This document shows, one piece after another, positions 46,776 to 58,570 of a stretch of DNA of 64,000 nt; positions within the stretch are counted from its first letter, which is position 1, and each line of letters starts with the position of its first letter. A program made the position numbers and the translations under genes. The DNA comes from Rosa chinensis (taxonomy: Eukaryota > Streptophyta > Magnoliopsida > Rosales > Rosaceae): NCBI RefSeq assembly GCF_002994745.2, contig NC_037092.1:73249324-73313323 (forward strand). Direction: 5' to 3'. Below the pieces are notes generated by a model, which saw nothing but the letters and a program-made list of their open reading frames with translations, did no database searches and was not told where the DNA came from.

Positions 46776-47345
46776 GCTTTATTTTTTTCATTTTTGATGC
46801 AGTTTCTACATCTACCCATTGTATTCTTTGTTATTATTAATGGAGTTGTTATTTTCTCCCCAAAAAAAAATGATGAAATGTGTTCTTGATGTCAATTAAT
46901 TATGGTATCACTACCTCAACCTCCAGTGGTGTTGTATTTAAAAACGAAAATGGCGAGTTAATGGTTGAGGCTACAGAGCCCTTTGTGCAATTGTCATCAC
47001 CATTTCATGTATAGTTGACTGAACTTCAAGAGGCCTTCTCATAATTGCTACATCACTAGAATACCTGCAGGTAGTCTTTGAAACTGACTTTTTGATGTTG
47101 GTTCATGAAATAAACCAATGCTCAACTGATTGTTCAACTTTGAGTTTTCTGATCAAGGACGTGAAAAGCTCTGATGCATGATCACCCTGAATTTCGGATT
47201 GTTTATGTTCAACGTGAGGCCAATATAGTTGCTCACTTACTTGCTAATCAAGCTTTAGGCACTAGTGATAGCTAAAGTTGGTTTGTCATAGCTCCCGAAA
47301 TTATAAGGGATGCCATTCTAAACATTTGTAGTTGTTAAATTTTTC
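46776..47345 (+). pseudogene. Diverged LINE 3' end with RNase H remnant outside the array
   Basis: After a short AT-rich tail-like stretch (46776-46880), this is an older relative of the RNase H segment in the units: VVFKNENGELMVEAT, ETDFLMLVHEINQCSTD, PEFRIVYVQREANIVAHLLANQAL. The active-site Asp (GAC) is kept. It differs from the unit copies at many positions, while those copies are almost alike. It marks the right edge of the array. Confidence 0.7.
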
Positions 47346-48005
47346 AGTGAATTTTTAATAAATAAATGAAATAAAATAAAATAAACAATGATCCAATAAC
47401 TTGTTCACCTATCCTCATTCCAAATAAACTGTAATTACAAACTGATCGGAATCATAACACCCAATAAAGGACTACAACCTCAACCATAAACAATGATCCA
47501 ATATGTCAGTCGAAATGGAAGACTGATATGTCAATGAATCAAATATCATGGACTAGATTTGGCAACTAATCAAGCCAGATTGATCAAAGTCAGCAATAAT
47601 TAAGTGACCACAATAGTGAAATATTGGGTTGGCTGTCCTAAGGTATCTTAAATAAGTCAGAAAAGGCTGGTATTGGAACACATTGCTATAAGCCGGCAGG
47701 GAATGTTGTATTGACATCGGACCAGCTACCAAAATTTAGATCCACTCCAAAATCAATTGAGACAACCATTAGTCGAAAGAGTATGAATTGAAAATGAAGT
47801 TTTATTCATAATAAAGATAATTACATCACTAAAAATAATAATACACCGTAATCACTATTACCATTTTGCCTAGTGGCGTAAATCTCCCCTATATAAGTAA
47901 GAGGTTCTGAGTTAAACTTATAGACGAGTAATTCAATTGTTTTATGTAAAAAAAAATGCAACATAACCAAAGGATGTAAGAGTTTTGATCAAAACAGCAT
48001 TAGGG
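47346..48005. other. Unassigned AT-rich sequence
   Basis: I see no gene, RNA or element end here. Confidence 0.5.
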
Positions 48006-48960
48006 CACTATGCCAAAAAGGCCTTCAGATGACAGAACTGTTCTGTCATCTGAACGAACAAAAATATGTCGTCTAGTACGGTGTCGTTTCTTGGGGGCAT
48101 CAGACGACAGAAGTGTTATGTCATCTTATTTTTCAGATGACATAAAAAAAAAAAGTCTTGTGTTGTCTGATGAGTTTTGTATTTTGGGAACATTGTGATA
48201 CGTATCTTTAAAGGCATTCAAACAACAGTTTTGTATTGTCTGATAAACAAAACAACCACAGTCTTTTGTAAATACTATTATGTGAAATGTACTTGCAAGT
48301 CAGATATCTAGTTAATTGTGTGGTCTGAATGCCCTTAAGTAAGAAATATGAAGACTCATATGTAGTGTCTTCTAGCATACAACAACAATTAAATGTTGTG
48401 CAAATTGACTTTAAACGACAATTATCTGTGGTCGTACAGTGCATCAGAGGACAATTAAGTGTCATTCTAGGGTAGGTTTATATGACATTTAAGTGTTGTG
48501 CGAAAGGTTTTGAAATTGTACTTATGTGATGTTGGGAAATGGTTTAGATAATAGATATCATATTCTTTCTGTTATGTCAGTCTCATTACAACAACAATTT
48601 ATTGTCGTTTGAGGTTATTAAGACGACAAATATTTGTGGTCTGAATATAAAAAAGACCACTAATAGTACGTGTTTTATATTGCCTGTGATCAAGTCCAAC
48701 CACACTTAGTTGTTGTTGTTATATGCTTTAGCCAACAATTCCATCTAACTTATCTTGTTGTTTTGCCATTTAGACTACAATTTTCTGTCGTCCCAATGCC
48801 AAAAAGACAATAGACTTCCAATTGGTTTTTGTGTTGCTTTTGTGCAGCTGAAACCACACATTCGTGTGCTTTTATTGTAGCTTGCAATTTGAGATAGCAT
48901 ATATTAGTAGTCCTCTGTTACAATTGGTATGTATGCATTTTGGAAATTAAAATTGCTCAT
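48006..48960. mobile_element. CACTA transposon terminus, second family
   Basis: Starts CACTATGCCAAAAAGGCCTT. The next ~900 bp hold many copies of CAGATGACAG, GTCGTCTG, TGTCATCTGA and weaker ACGACAATT/TTGTCGTC words in both directions, the normal CACTA subterminal pattern. The terminus resembles, but is not the same as, the one ending at 7942. The partner end was not found. Confidence 0.6.
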
Positions 48961-49639
48961 TCATGAAACCATAAAATCCATATCCAAAATCATTCATTGC
49001 AATTTCCATTAATCCACCTTCGTGTCATGTACACAAACCTAATCATGAGCATCAGTTTAAAATGGCCCATATATACTAATCTGGAAGTCCAAATGCTTGA
49101 TGAAGGAAGAACTTCTACTAGACACAAGGCAATAAAGGAACTAGCTAGTTGTACTGCTGTACCAGTTTCACGTTCTGATCATGGATGGAATACCCGAATC
49201 ATAGAAGTGGTCATAGAAAACAGAAGGTATTCCGGGGTGCGTGAGCATATATGCATAACCCTGCAGATAATATACGTAGAATGAAGTTATTTGCTAGTGC
49301 TTTTAGTACCTTTATGTCTAGATAACTATCACATTGCTTGAAGTTGCAAGTCTTATTTAACTCAATTTTATGAAGAACTAGACTAGTGGATTAAAATAGT
49401 ATTCAGGACAAGAACACAATAATATCACTACAACAGACCAACAACTAGAACAACATTTTCTTACCTCCATAATATGATTTGAAGGGAATGGCCAGTGAGC
49501 CTGCAGATAAAATGATTGTAAGGAGTGTAAAATTTCTAGTCAAGTGTAGGTTATAATGTTAAATTTCTAGTCAAGTGTAGATTGTGAGGAATAGGTTTAC
49601 CTTGAATGATGAGTAACGTAGTGTTATAGGAAGGAATAG
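48961..49639. other. Unassigned sequence
   Basis: A 95-codon plus-strand frame (48997-49284) has no feature I recognise and no supporting signal. A 21-bp stretch, AAATTTCTAGTCAAGTGTAG, repeats at about 49531 and 49562. Confidence 0.4.
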
Positions 49640-50230
49640 AGCAAAAGCGAAAACACAGAAAAATCAAAAGAGTAGCCAAAACTAAAACCATCTGTAATTC
49701 ACTTAGATCTGTGAGGTAGTAAATCAAAGCCTCAAACTACATATTAGGAGTCTGCAGAAAACACAAAAAAGGCAAGCAGTCAATATCAGATAATATCAAC
49801 TTGGCAAATCCAAATATGTAAGAGAAAGGTACAAAGGAAACTTACTTTTTAGTAACTCTCTTGAGCAAGATCAATGAATTTTCTGCCAAAATATATGTCA
49901 AATGAACAACAATCAGTCAAAGTTTGAGGCTTGTTGAGCAGCTATAATAACCAACTAGAAATGAGTGTATGATTTTCAGAACCATCATTACCTCAAGTAT
50001 GTATGAACAATGGGATTTCCCATTTCAAATTTCAGAGATAGTCAACCTCCATCTTGATCACCTATACAATCACCAAAAAATTACATTTAGTATGAATCCT
50101 ATTTATTACCATGAATAAAGGCTTACTAATTGATTAACTGAGATTCAACCACAAAGAAAAGACCAAATACCTGTTGTTTAGTGAATGTATTTTTAGTTAT
50201 GTCAGAAAGCTCATCCACATTTGGAGAACT
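49640..50230 (-). pseudogene. A-type cyclin gene fragment, several exons
   Basis: Minus-strand exon remnants with splice signals: 50230-50171, SSPNVDELSDITKNTFTKQQ; 50061-49992, VIKMEVDYL then, after a frameshift, KFEMGNPIVHTYLR; 49882-49846, KFIDLAQESY; 49751 to about 49640, TPNM, a stop, FEALIYYLTDLSELQ. Known: plant CYCA proteins read NVEEFCYITDNTYTKQEVLKME, LKFEMGNPT(I/V)KTFLRRF, and (Q/L)FEFL.YYLAELSLLDY in this order around the end of cyclin_N and start of cyclin_C. The frameshift and stop show it is non-functional. Earlier cyclin-box exons were not found. Confidence 0.72.
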
Positions 50231-51261
50231 CAAATATAGAAAAAAGATGCATATGATGATAAAGATAGAAATAGAACTCAATTAGCCACAATAAATAAGG
50301 AGCTCCTGCAGTAAACAAAAAACACCAAATTTGTTCAAAATCCAAGTTTTAGTCTCTTATATTAATTGTTGCTATCATTCCCCTTAAATCTTTACCAGAA
50401 AGAAGAACCCAATCAAGCAATCATTTTAAGCCCAGTTACTAACAATCATTTTGTCTGTACCATACAAATTCTTACTCATAGGAGATCTACCACGTTTTGA
50501 TCAAATAGAACATCAGTGAATGTAAGGAATGCAGAAACGCATAAATACAAAACCCATAACTAGCATCAGGAAATCATTTGAGTCATACGACTATGGTTTA
50601 TTAAACTATTAATGAAAACAGAAAAATAATAGATGGATTAGGAACATTAAATTCCATGAGTATTTGGCAATCTAGCTCCTATTCATCCAGCACCAGTCAT
50701 AAAAGTCCTTACATGAATTTTCTGGTCTCATTACCATGGATTTCATGTGTAGCAAAGTAAACCAGTATCATAAGCGAAAGTATCCAAATAACACTTACTA
50801 TCTACTAACCAAATAACACAACTACCATCTCCAAAATTTGTTTACAAATGAAAATCAATATCCCATTTCTACTTTGCAAATAAGCATAATCCAGGTCTAA
50901 TTTTATATCCAAACATAGCAGTCACAAGCACATCCTTTCTTACAACAAAACAACCTTTAAATCTAAACCTGCAGATTGAGCAAAGAGGTTAACAAGTAGA
51001 GGAAGCTGAATTCTGTTATGCCGGTAAATATGAAACTAGTTACTGATTAGCATTCTCATATAGCAGCATTCACAACAAGTCCAGCAAATTACAATTCACC
51101 ACCGATTTTAGTTTTGCCCAAAGCATGGAGAAGTGTGAAAAGCTAACACTGCACTTAATTCATCCCAAAGAAACTAATGAATCCGAGAAACTTCTGGTTC
51201 CTTACTTCCATACAATTTGTATTTCTTCTTTTGCTTGCAAGAAGGGATAAGAGTGATTTAC
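50231..51261. other. Unassigned AT-rich sequence between two gene fragments
   Basis: No exon that I can assign to either neighbouring fragment. Confidence 0.4.
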
Positions 51262-51468
51262 CTTCGTGTTGAGTAAACCAAGGAAATCATCAGGCACTCC
51301 TTTGAATCTCCAGTAGATTGGAGCAATAATATTGATCATAGCAATCTCCGCAGTCCACACAATCAATCTCAGAGGCCCCAAGTTCTTCTTCGCGTACTTG
51401 TACAGATTCAGCACACACTTCATCATGTAAATCACTGCCATCCCCAAAACATTCAGGTGCTTCAACTC
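51262..51468 (-). pseudogene. REF/SRPP (lipid-droplet associated protein) exon
   Basis: A 207-bp, 69-codon exon with acceptor (GCAAAAG|GAG) and donor (CACGAAG|GTAAAT). It reads ELKHLNVLGMAVIYMMKCV, LYKYAKKNLGPLR, IIAPIYWRFKGVPDDFLGLL. This matches the start of the rubber elongation factor / small rubber particle / LDAP domain (typically LKYLEFVQVAAIY, LYEYAKENSGPLKPGV, VIGPVYEKFHDVP). The consensus VQTVEG is changed to VWTAEI. No convincing first exon with ATG and no later exons were found, so it is an isolated fragment. Confidence 0.7.
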
Positions 51469-51633
51469 CTTTTGCAACAAAATTCAACCAAAGGAAGAGA
51501 ATAAAAACACACAGTTTGGGATATAGAACAATGAAACTAAACCATAATCAATTTCTGGCTGCACAGTTTTTCAGAGACAATAAATCAAATAGTTCATCAT
51601 CAATTTTGGAAAAGGCTCCATTACTAGACTCAC

Positions 51634-52143
51634 TGTTAATGCTCAAAGTCCGGCGGTAGCCGATCTTTCGTTTAACGCGGGTCCGGTGGGCGGACCGCTA
51701 CTCTGAGGATTTGATGGCCTCCGCTAGCTGTCACACGAGAGACAGGGCGTCAGAGGGAGACTGCGTCGAGCGGTCTTCACTTCTCCTATGCCTAAGTCAT
51801 TCAATGCATATAGGCAGCATAATAATAAATGAGTAGTAAAATGCGTAATTAATGAGGAGAGAGGAGAGAACCTTTTATAGGTGAGGAGAAGGTTGATCTT
51901 CTTCTTGTTTTCGATGTGGGACTGATGTGCTTCGATTCCCAGCTTCTGGAGCTTCTGATGCTATCTTGGCGCAGCGCGTGGTGGCGAGTGAGCGGTGATC
52001 TGGGGGCGATCCGGGGCTCAGGCGGTAGCCCGCCTGGCTGTGCCTTCGCAGGTCACTCCTTTGGTGAGAGTCGGTACCTCTGGCGGTACAATGAGCGTGG
52101 CTCATTATAGCTAATTATGCTTGCAAACGCACATGTAGGTACA
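51634..52143 (-). repeat. 3' LTR of the Tat element
   Basis: 510 bp, aligns end to end with 62690-63200. Confidence 0.93.
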
Positions 52144-52753
52144 AGTCCCCCAAGTCCCCAGTCAAGGAGGGAAATCTTGGTTTGGGAGTTGATCGGCGGT
52201 GTGAAGCATTACCTCCGCTAGACTTGCAAAAGCATAATTAGCGTCAGTGCGTTGTCAACCATGGATTTACTGAGCAAACGCTTTATACCCTTTCGGGTGG
52301 GCCCCTGCTAGGCCCGCCAGGGAGTCCCCCACTCCCTAGCCAAGATGGACCTCCGGATGGTCGGCAAATTGTTTTTTTTTTTTTTGAGGGGGAGCTGAAC
52401 AGAGCAGAGGGTGTTGGGTAGCAAGCCCAATCTTTAGTACCCGAGTGACGGGGGTCAACATACCTGATCAGGGCCGTCGTAGACTGTTGACAAGTCCCCG
52501 TGTCCCGTAGGGACGATCTGACAGTAACACCGCGTGGCGGTTGTTGTTAGAGTGAGGCGTACCCTCGAGATTCGCCGCTGGTAGATACCCCCCACTGGTT
52601 GTAGCAGGAAACAGCGTCGCGTAGACGTGCTTGGCGGTATTTGATTGAGCGGTGTTGCGGTCAGCAAAGTACGGGGTTTGCAAGATGGAGAAGGAGCTCT
52701 GCCGGCAGTGTTGCGTGTAGCAGAGGCTGCCTCTCTTGCAAGTTGACGAGTGG

Positions 52754-53036
52754 AAGTTCCGCTAGCGGTGATTCGCTCAGCGGAGACTTCGACACTTGGA
52801 AGGTGACAAGTGAGAAGTTCTGCTAGCGGGGTTTCGCTCAGCAGGGACTTCGACACTTGGAGGGTGACAAGTGAGAAGTTCCGCTAGCGGGGTTTCGCTC
52901 AGCAAGGACTTCGACACTTGGAAGGTGACAAGTGGTAAGTTCCGCTAGCGGGGTTTCGATTTCAACACTTGGAGGGTGACAAGTGAGAAGTTCTGCTAGC
53001 GGGGTTTCGCTCAGCGGATACTTCCGACGATTGGCG
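52754..53036 (+). repeat. 61-bp minisatellite upstream of the antisense ORF
   Basis: Units start at 52754, 52815, 52876, 52937 and 52988, each AAGTTC(C/T)GCTAGCGG... ...GGTGACAAGTG. The first three spacings are exactly 61 bp; the fourth unit lacks 10 bp. It lies in the non-coding stretch between LTR and additional ORF (52144-53804). Confidence 0.92.
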
Positions 53037-53804
53037 TTTTCTTCCCAAGTGGTGACTTCCATCAGACGCTTCGTCTGATGGTAGTTGACACGTGGCTAAC
53101 CCATACAGGGTTAGCGTGTGGAGGCGTATCTCCTCCGCCTAGCCGTCTCCCTGCCATTAATGCTAAGTAATGATGGATTTTGTAACCGAGGCGACGCCTT
53201 GGTTAATCCGGAGAGTAAGTGGAGTCGTGGGACACGTGTACGGCTGGTATTTGATGTTGTTTTTCAGTGGACGGCCTAGAACTGTTTGACGTTGACATAA
53301 AAGGGGGGGAAGTTAGCGAGATTTGACACTTTGCCAAAGCTTCAAACTCCATTCCTCGTCTTCAAGCTCTGTTCGTCTGAGATTCGAGAAGAAAATTGCG
53401 GCAATTTCGTGGAGTTATCATACCCAGAGGGACGACGACCTCCTGCCTTGAGGATAAGTGCTCACGATCTCACCAGAGATTCCATCATTAAGGTTGGTAC
53501 TCTGAACCTTATCCCTGTTTCATTGGATGTCTGGCATGGCCAGTTTCTGGGTTTTGGGTTTTCTTTTTGATATGCTCTTTCTTGACGTGTTGTGAGGGTG
53601 TTAAAGTGAGTTTGGGGATGGGTTATGGTGTTTGGCAGAGTTGGGGCTTTTAGGGATTTGCTAGATGGTCGCATCTGGGTTGAGTGTGTTTGTTCTTGTT
53701 TTGGCATTTTCTGGGTGACTGTTCTTGACGTTCTTGGGTACTAACTGATACAGGGATAGGTTAGATCTTGTGTGAGCTGACTGATTTGGGTTTTAGGGTT
53801 TGGG

Positions 53805-56520
53805 ATGGCCGACATCATAGAGATTTCAAGCAGTGAGGATTCCGGATCTTAAGTGTCATTCAGCACGGCGGATAGAATTTTTATTGACTCGTTGCGTCCG
53901 TCTGCCTGTGCAGGAACCTCACTACCAGAACCGCTAGAGGTTGAGCCGCTACAAACCAGGGACATAGTTATGGGTCGTGCCTCCCGTCCAGAGAGTTCTA
54001 GGGCAAGGGAGGCTGCCGCTACCCACAATATGCGTGAAGAGCGGTTAGCAAGCAATAGTGCAGCCAGTGGTTCTGCTGACGGGGGAGATGTAGCAGGAGA
54101 GGATGCTGAGTCGGCGTGGGTCCTCCAGGACGGCACCCCTGTTGATGAGGAGGGAGGTAGGATGACTGTTGTTGCCGACAACCGGCTGAAACAGATGTTC
54201 CGGTTGCTCGGCGTGGTGAAGCTGCGTCCGCCGACGGTGGAGGGGAAGGCCTCGATCCTGCCAGCGGGCTTTGCCGCCGTGCACGAGGAGATATTCTGCC
54301 AGAGAGTGACCTTCCTGCTGGTGCCAAACCTTCAAATTTTGGTGTGCGAGTTTGGCGTTGCTTTTGGGCAGATCTGCCCCAACATGTGGAGGTTGATGCT
54401 GGCGCTGAACTCGCTATGGTGGTTGTCCGGTTGCGAGGGACCGACTATGGCGGAGGTGCTGCACTTCTACGAACTGGTGTATGTGAAGCGCCAAGGTTGC
54501 AGAGGGCAGGTAAACCTGAGTCGCCGCTAGGGAGCGCCAAAGCTGATCGAGAACCAGAGAGATTCCATGTCCTACTGGCGGGGGACCTTCTGTGTTGCCA
54601 CGACGGGGTGGGAATACCAAGCGGGGTCCAACGAGGGGGAGCCGACGTTTAGGATTAAGTGGGAGTTTCAGCCTATTCGAGGTTGTTTGTCAGTCTCCGC
54701 TGAACATGATTGGCGGGTTTTTTTTTTTTTTTTTTTTTAATTTTATTTTATTTTTTACACAGCCTTGTACTCTGTACTGACAATTACCTTTTTTGTGCAG
54801 CGGGGTTGCGGTATAACCTGACTTGCAAAGAAGAGTGTCGCGTGGCACGTATCAGAGGTTGCTGGCGGAATCGCAACTTGCTAGATTTTCATCTCCTTAC
54901 TGGCTGGGAGTTGTTGGTCGATCAACAACTGACTCGTGCCGTTGGTAAGCACTCTCCGCCATACCGCACCTTTGATGAGATTGTCCCATGCTGACCGGTT
55001 TGTAGTTTTTTTTTTTTAGAAACTCCGCCGGGTAACAAAGCGAGCCGTGACGCCTTTTCCAAAGCCAAGGACCGTGCTGAGATCGACAACTTCTTGGAGA
55101 CCATGTACGCTTCCGGGCTGGCGGCTCAGTAGACGGTTGTGAACCCGGAAACGCTGGCGCTAAGCCCGTCCGAGGTTTCGGTGGTGCTACCCATGCCGCA
55201 CCACTCTCACCTTGGTGGTGACGGGCTGCCTGCTGTTCAGGTAGGGACCGGTGCGGCTAGCGAGGCGGTGCCGCAGAAAGAGAAAGCGCCTGCCACCCGG
55301 CGCGGTGTGCACAAAGAGAAAACAGCGCGCCCAGCGGAGGCTGTCACCGTTACGGGGTCGGAACCGCCGATGAGGGGGTCGAGGCCTGCTCCTGCTAGAA
55401 GCACACCGGTGCTTCAGCGAAAACGCCTCAAAACGACTCTGGCGGGGAAGAGGAGGATGACGTGGAGATCACTGGGGCTTGCTAGCAGAAGAAGGCACGA
55501 CAAGCCCCGCCCAAGGCTCCTGCGGACGGGGCGAAAGAGGTGCCCTCGAGCGACCTAGACTCCTTCGCCGCGCATTCCGAGTTCTTAAATGATGGTGAGC
55601 GGGAGTTTCTTTATCACCTCTGCGAGAGGCTCGGGTTCGGCGGCCTGGAGGGGATTGTGCGCTCGACCGCCGTTGACTAATCGCCCTTCAGCACGACGTT
55701 TGGGCACATCTCTGTTGGACTGCACAAGATGTTTGTGGAGCGTCGAAACAGCCTCGGGTTGAGCGGGAGCTCAAAGAAGAGGTGACGGGTCTTCATAGGG
55801 AGCTGGGGAAAGCCCAGGACAGGTTGGCGGACGTGGAGAGACGCCTGACAAAGGCCGACTGTGATGCAACGGATGCCCGTGGCAAGTTGGCCGTCGCCAA
55901 TGAGCGGGCCCTGGAGCGGAACAATCAATTCTCCAAGCTGGAGCAAGATATGTCCCTACTGCAAGATCGGGTGGCTGCCAAGGATAAGAAGGTTGAAATC
56001 CTTCAGCGGGAGTCTGCAGCCAGGCTGGTCGAGGTTAAACGGTTGGAGGTTGAAGTTGCTTGCCCGGGGGCTGAGGGGAGTAGTGCTGCGGCCGCAGCTG
56101 TGGAGTCATTCAAACAGTCGGCGGAATATAAGAGGCGCTGACTGAGGCGGCGAAGGCCGGTGCCTTAGCCAATGTGGAGATGCTGAAGTAGAAAGGCGCC
56201 ATTGACTGGGCGAAGGCGTCGATGCCGGTCGTGCCGCCAGCAAAGGATGCTCCGCCGGCAAAAGGTACTGCCCCCGCTCAGGTTAAAGGTGCCTGCTCGG
56301 GTAGTGGGGAGAGTGGCGGATGACTCCCAGCGGACTCCTCCTACCCAGTCGGAGGTGTCCCGTGCTGGGTTCTTGGAGGCCCATACCCGGGCGGATGGTA
56401 CAATAGAGACCCCAAGTCCTACTGCCCGAGGGTCCGACCAAACAAGCCGTCTACATCCGCCGCATGCCGCAGGTGGAGATGCTGAAGGTAGCGGAGCCAA
56501 CCCCACCAATCCCTGAGATG
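53805..56520 (+). pseudogene. Additional ORF (aORF), antisense to pol, gypsy-type transposon protein
   Basis: Plus-strand gene-like region opposite to gag-pol. Starts MADIIEISSSEDSGS at 53805, then TAA, and continues in frame through 54530 (TAG) and beyond. Residues ~165-220 contain VCEFGVAFGQICPNMWRLML and LHFYELVYVKRQG, then SYWRGTFCV, matching the domain Pfam calls putative gypsy type transposon (PF04195). Two likely introns: from about 54715 to GTGCAG at about 54800, and 54944 to about 55018 (TTTTTTTAG). Downstream: DAFSKAKDRAEIDNFLETM, a long basic/proline region, and a coiled coil at 55782-56141 (LHRELGKAQDRLADVERRL). Known in Tat-lineage elements; function unknown. Stops and frameshifts make it a pseudogene. 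Confidence 0.75.
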
Positions 56521-56927
56521 GAAGTTAAAATATTTTTTGTAGCCGCTGAGGCGTAACTGTTTGATGTAATTAACTCTTTTGGGTGGGGAACCCCAGCCCT
56601 AAATATATGAAATTTTAGAATTTGGTTTTTTGTGATTATGTCTGTACCGCTAGAGTTTTGACAGTTTTGCTTTTGCCAACGAATGAAACATTAAAGGAAT
56701 TAAAATTGGTCTAAGTGCACAATGTAGCGGACGTGGTCCGCTGACTGGCGTTGCCAGTTGCCCCTAGTGCTAGACTTCGTAACAATGGTTTGAATAATTC
56801 CTCGTTTCATTGATAGCTGCCTGAACAGCGTTTACAAAAGCGGGGTCGTACCCGTTGGGTAGCTTCCCTTAGCTAAATATTGAACAAAAATTTAGCTAAG
56901 TCAAGATGCTCTTGGGTAGTGGAATGA
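56521..56927. other. Spacer between aORF end and integrase end
   Basis: The two opposing genes converge here. I see no coding content. Confidence 0.5.
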
Positions 56928-58110
56928 CTATTTGTAGTAATACCGAAGGTGTTCGGTATTCCAAGGGTGGGTCGTTGTGACGCCATCCTTGTCCATTAAG
57001 TAGAAGGTGCCTGGGCTAACGACTTCTACAATTTTGTATGGATCTTCCCAAGTTGGGCGGAGTTTTGTTGGCGGTGGTATGACTTCCTTCATTACCCAGT
57101 CCCCCAGTTGGAGGTTGCGGGCTTTGACCATGGCGTTGTAGAAACGCGATACCCGTTGCTTGTTCTGGAGGTTGTGCATATGGGCTTTATGTCGTTTTTC
57201 CTCTAGGAGAACCTTGTCAAGGTTGACGCCGTCGCTGTTGGTCTCGGGGCAGTAGCCTTCGACCCAAGCGGTTGGTTGAGTTACCTCGATAGGCAGGACG
57301 GCCTCAGTTCCGAACATCATACAAAAGGGGGTTTCACCAGTGGCGGAAGTTGGGGTCGTTTTGATGGCCCATAGAACTTCCGGGAGTTTCTCCGCCCACA
57401 AACCCTTGGCCTTGTCGAGCTTCTTCTGTCACAGCTTCTTGATTATCTTGTTTGCCGCTTCGACCTGGCCGTTGGTTTGGGGGTGAGCGACGAATGCAAA
57501 ACGCATCTTGGTACCCAGGTTGGCGGTGAAAGAGATGAGTTCCTTGTTATTGAACTGAAAGAGATGAGTTCCTTGTGATTGTATGAAGGACACCGTAGCG
57601 ACAGTAGATGTTCTTCCAGAGGAAGTGAATTACCTTGGCGGTAGTTATTGCCGTCAGGGGCTCCGCCTCTATCCATTTGTTGTTGTAGTCGATAGCAACA
57701 ATGATATATTTGAACTGGCCCTTTGCGGTTTGGAATTTTCCCATCAAGTCCAGGCCCCACGTGGAGTGAATCCATGGACCGATGATGATCGACAGTGGTT
57801 CTGCCGGGGCATGTGGAAGATCAGCATATTGTTGGCATTTGTGACAAGATTTCGATATTTGTCGGGCATCGTCACCGAGTGTAGGCCATAAGTAGCCCTG
57901 TCGCATTGTGCGATTGGCCAAGGATCTGGCACCCGAATGGTTTCCACATTCTCCGCCGTGTATCATTGCCAGCACGACCTTTCCTTCCTCTGGGGTTAGA
58001 CAGCGGAGGCTGGGGTGAGTGAATCCCTGGCGGTAAAGTTTGCCGTTTTGGATGTTGTAGGGGATTGCTCTCCGCTTGAGTTGTCGCGCGTTAACTTTGT
58101 CCTCTGGCAA
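56928..58110 (-). pseudogene. Integrase of the Tat element
   Basis: N-terminal zinc-binding part (GECGNHSGARSLANR, CHKCQQYADLPH), core with GLDLMGKFQTAKGQFKYIIV and AIDYNNKWIEAEPL (first catalytic Asp in GLDLMG), then TNGQVEAANKIIKK (catalytic Glu) and a C-terminal part GDWVMKEVIPPP to HLRYYYK. A partial tandem duplication of TGAAAGAGATGAGTTCCTTGT (plus strand, about 57527-57568) and a stop near 57435 break the frame in the core, around where the second catalytic Asp should lie. Confidence 0.88.
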
Positions 58111-58122
58111 TGTCCCGTTGCG

Positions 58123-58570
58123 TTAGTATTTGATAATCTCGTCCATCCAGCTAGGATTGACCTCAATGTTGAAGATCACCGCCAGGGTTTTTGTGATACT
58201 TGGCCTGTCGAGACACTCTACTCTTGTGTCTGCTGGACTTTGGTGTGGCTGGGTGGTTGCCAGTCTTGCTAGTGAATCAGCCTTGGTGTTCTTTTCCTTG
58301 GGGATTTGTGTGATGGTGTGAAATTTGAATTTTTTAAGCAGTGTCCTGACGTACCCTAAGTGTGCTGCCAACTGCTGGTCCTTGGCCTGAAAGCTGTCGT
58401 TGACCTGATTAACGACTAACTGAGAATCGCTGAATATGTTGACACTGTCGGCCCCTGAATCGATGGCCAGGAGTAGGCCGGAAATGAGTGCTTCATACTC
58501 CGCCATATTGTTGGAAGCCTTGAATTTGAATTTCAACGCGTACTCCGCGTTCAGCCCCCAGGACCTGTCA
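58123..58570 (-). pseudogene. Second (Tat-type) RNase H domain
   Basis: With the end of the preceding frame: WNLHVDGSSSAKASGAGVIL (Asp1), NNMAEYEALISGLLLA (Glu), VNIFSDSQLVVNQVN (Asp), NTKADSLARLA (Asp). All four catalytic acids are present. A frameshift at about 58545 separates the first Asp from the others. A second RNase H after the gypsy RT-RNase H is diagnostic of the Tat lineage. Confidence 0.88.

Noticed and set aside
48997..49284. 95-codon plus-strand frame
   Set aside because: No recognised domain, no promoter or splice support, and it lies in transposon-rich sequence.
52455..53062. Several frames of 60-130 codons in the Tat spacer
   Set aside because: They come from the 61-bp minisatellite and GC-rich spacer on both strands; none continues into a known domain.
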